Shown here one piece after another: positions 6,202 to 7,703 of a DNA stretch of 7,703 nt (position 1 is its first letter; each line of letters opens with the position of its first letter). The DNA is taken from positions 2,414 through 10,116 of the forward strand of contig PMCY01000233.1 of NCBI GenBank assembly GCA_003154255.1. Direction: 5' to 3'. The stretch comes from Candidatus Aminicenantota bacterium. Its GTDB lineage: Bacteria; Acidobacteriota; Aminicenantia; Aminicenantales; UBA4085. Both the position numbers and the translations under genes were made by a program. The notes below the pieces were generated by a model, which saw only the letters and a program-made list of their open reading frames with translations, was not told the origin of the DNA and made no database searches.

Positions 6202-6966
6202 TCAGAACCAGTAGGCGATGCCCAGCGACATCTGAAGATTCCCCAGATCGAGAGGCTGAAATCCTACGAAATTTTTCATTTTAGACTTGGCCGAGCTGTA
6301 TTTGAATTCTCCGGCCAGGGTCAGACGGTTTCCGATCGGCACTTGGAGCCCGCCGAAGAGCTGGTAGCCGAAGGCGATCCGCCCGAAATTCTCCCCCTCC
6401 ATGGCGTCGACGGAATAAATGGGGAAGACTGCGACGTCGGGGTAGCCGGTTTCGGAATAGACGTGAGGATCACTGAAATCGACCAGATCGCCGGTCATGC
6501 GCAGGCTGTAGATGTATAGGCCGACGCCGCCGCCGAAGTAGGGGATGACCCTGACCCGGCGACCCAGCGGCGTGATCTTGATCGAAGCCTGGAGCGGGGT
6601 GACGGTGTAGCGCAGGCTGTGGCCGGGCGTGTAATCGCCCTGGAACGAAGTGGGGAAGGCGAAATCGCCGCCCTCGAGTTGGTAGCCGACGTAATTCTTG
6701 TAGACGCCGGACTTGCTCTTGTTGAAAGTGTCGAACGAAAACATCAGGCTCAGCTCGCGGGTCAGGAAGATCTCGTAATCGATGCCGAACGAGGTGTCTT
6801 GAAAATTGGTCCTTTTATAGCTCATATTGGCAAAGTCGGTCGTCCAGAAATCGCTCTTCATCGTGGGAAGATTGAAGCTGAAACGGACGGTCACGGTGTT
6901 GGCGGCGGCCGGAAGGGCCAAGCCGATGATTAAAAGGGCCGTGAGGGCGATAATTGTCTTCTTCAT
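6202..6966 (-). CDS. Predicted outer-membrane beta-barrel protein
   Basis: Protein of 254 aa with a clear signal peptide (MKKTIIALTALLIIGLALPAAA, cleavage after A22, Ala-X-Ala). The mature part is rich in alternating hydrophobic/polar strands with aromatic residues at the ends. One recognisable stretch is IPYFGGGVGLYIYSL (around 140-155), like OmpW and OmpA-type small barrels that read PYxGxGxGxY. The chain ends in GIAYWF, a terminal aromatic (Phe) of the kind recognised by the BAM assembly machinery. I therefore place it in the outer membrane, probably as an 8-stranded barrel judging from length. Substrate or function is unknown. The start is set by a strong AGGAGG site 5 nt upstream of the ATG (6964-6966). 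It is divergent from the Sua5 gene across about 210 bp. Confidence 0.8.
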   Translation of the reverse strand: MKKTIIALTALLIIGLALPAAANTVTVRFSFNLPTMKSDFWTTDFANMSYKRTNFQDTSFGIDYEIFLTRELSLMFSFDTFNKSKSGVYKNYVGYQLEGGDFAFPTSFQGDYTPGHSLRYTVTPLQASIKITPLGRRVRVIPYFGGGVGLYIYSLRMTGDLVDFSDPHVYSETGYPDVAVFPIYSVDAMEGENFGRIAFGYQLFGGLQVPIGNRLTLAGEFKYSSAKSKMKNFVGFQPLDLGNLQMSLGIAYWF

Positions 6967-7089
6967 GGTGGCCTCCTACTCCCCGAATTACTGCAAACTC
7001 CATGCCAATACACCTCCCTTGACGGAGAGGCGAAGCCGGCCCGGGCTGTGGTGAAAAAAGGTCATTTGTCCTCTTTTCCTCTGCGCATT

Positions 7090-7118
7090 AGTGTAAAATA
7101 ATTTCCGGATCGCGTCTA
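7090..7118 (-). promoter_or_regulatory. Weak candidate promoter for the barrel gene
   Basis: On the minus strand TAGACG (7113-7118, four of six) sits 17 bp from TACACT (7090-7095, four of six). This would give a leader of roughly 115 nt before the barrel ATG. The matches are moderate, so this is a tentative call. Confidence 0.25.
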
Positions 7119-7126
7119 TATGCGGC

Positions 7127-7140
7127 TAAGATATAACTTA
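7127..7140. repeat. AT-rich imperfect palindrome, possible operator
   Basis: TAAGATATAACTTA matches its reverse complement at 12 of 14 positions. It lies in the divergent intergenic region, about 40 bp before the Sua5 start and upstream of the weak barrel-gene promoter. The local AT content differs from the GC-rich surroundings. It could be a regulator site or only part of an AT-rich promoter zone; I see no second copy. Confidence 0.25.
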
Positions 7141-7179
7141 TCACCGATTGGCGCTTCCCCAGGTCATATAGGTGGAAAC

Positions 7180-7703
7180 ATGGTCATTCAAACCCGGATT
7201 ATTCGCTTGCCCGCCGGTGCCCCCGACCCTGCCCCTCTCGACGAGATCTCCGCCATTCTCCGGTCGGGCGGAGTCATGGCCTATCCTACAGACACGTTTT
7301 ATGGCCTGGGCGTGAACGCGTTCTCCGCCGCGGCCGTGGAAAAGATCTACGCCCTCAAACGGCGTGACCGGGGCAAGCCCTTGTCCATCGTTGTAGCCGA
7401 TTCGGCCCAGGCCCGCAGCGTCGCCAAGGACTTGCCTCCGGCCCTGGATATCCTGGCCGGGGCGTTCTGGCCCGGCCCGCTGACCTTCGTCCTGAATGCG
7501 GCCCGCCTCTTTCCCCCGGAGATGCTGGGCGCCGGCGGCACGATCGCCCTGCGCGTTCCCGCCCTGCCCTGGCTTTGCGAACTGCTGCGGCGGACAGGAT
7601 TTCCGGTCACGGCCACGAGCGCCAATCTTTCCGGGGATAACGAACTGGATGAACCCGATGAGGTCCGTCGTATATTCGAAGGCCGGACCGAACTCATTGT
7701 CGA
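7180..7703 (+). CDS. Threonylcarbamoyl-AMP synthase, Sua5/YrdC/YciO family (partial, 3' end outside window)
   Basis: The first 174 residues of an enzyme that forms threonylcarbamoyl-AMP from threonine, bicarbonate and ATP, the first step of the universal t6A37 modification of ANN-decoding tRNAs. Family motifs in order are YPTDTFYGLG (35-44), the nucleotide-binding KRR-RGKP (60-67), FWPGPLT (96-102), ALRVP (123-127) and TSANLSG (146-152). The start ATG (7180-7182) has AGGTGG (7170-7175) 4 nt upstream. The frame stays open to the edge, and a long Sua5-type C-terminal domain, if any, would lie beyond it, so Sua5 versus YrdC cannot be told apart here. Divergent from the barrel gene. Confidence 0.92.
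   Translation, partial: MVIQTRIIRLPAGAPDPAPLDEISAILRSGGVMAYPTDTFYGLGVNAFSAAAVEKIYALKRRDRGKPLSIVVADSAQARSVAKDLPPALDILAGAFWPGPLTFVLNAARLFPPEMLGAGGTIALRVPALPWLCELLRRTGFPVTATSANLSGDNELDEPDEVRRIFEGRTELIV

Noticed and set aside
6815..7003. Short minus-strand open frame overlapping the barrel gene start
   Set aside because: It is out of frame with the barrel gene, lacks a ribosome-binding site and overlaps its signal-peptide coding region; the AGGAGG site belongs to the ATG at 6964-6966.

Overview
This is a GC-rich, gene-dense stretch of bacterial chromosome from what looks like a diderm (two-membrane) organism. The window encodes a lipoprotein-type murein transglycosylase, a signal-peptide beta-barrel protein ending in an aromatic C-terminus, and a full HD-GYP cyclic-di-GMP phosphodiesterase domain. 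The composition and gene style would fit an Acidobacteriota or Candidatus Aminicenantes type genome, but that is a low-confidence impression and no rRNA or other phylogenetic marker is present. I see no mobile element, CRISPR array, tRNA or phage gene.

Layout, left to right. (a) 1-120: the C-terminal end of a plus-strand gene with a lysine-rich tail, followed by a very strong intrinsic terminator (149-183). (b) 201-5246, all on the minus strand. In transcription order this is a tRNA nucleotidyltransferase/poly(A) polymerase family protein, a UDP-glucose 4-epimerase (galE) whose start overlaps the previous stop in ATGA, an MltD-like lytic transglycosylase lipoprotein 32 bp further on, and then an HD-GYP protein. 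The HD-GYP gene has its own near-consensus sigma-70 promoter (1301-1329) and a long untranslated leader of about 190 nt. (c) 5246-5333: a compact divergent promoter region in which the predicted -35 elements of the two opposing promoters overlap. (d) 5333-6172, plus strand: an exported protein with two LEA14/WHy-like domains. It converges on (e) 6202-6966, minus strand: a predicted outer-membrane beta-barrel protein. (f) 6967-7179: an intergenic region with weak promoter candidates and a short AT-rich palindrome. (g) 7180 to the window edge, plus strand: the N-terminal part of a Sua5/YrdC threonylcarbamoyl-AMP synthase.

The genes do not form one obvious pathway. The pcnB-like/galE/mltD run looks like a housekeeping operon covering tRNA 3'-end or RNA 3' maturation, sugar-nucleotide supply for cell-surface polymers, and peptidoglycan remodelling. 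The separately promoted HD-GYP gene just downstream could place c-di-GMP turnover alongside envelope functions. I found no clear evidence of an undescribed multi-gene system. The points most worth a second look are the long HD-GYP leader, the overlapping divergent promoters with a possible near-leaderless nucleotidyltransferase mRNA, the altered metal motif of that enzyme, and the competing hairpins in the terminator at 135-175.
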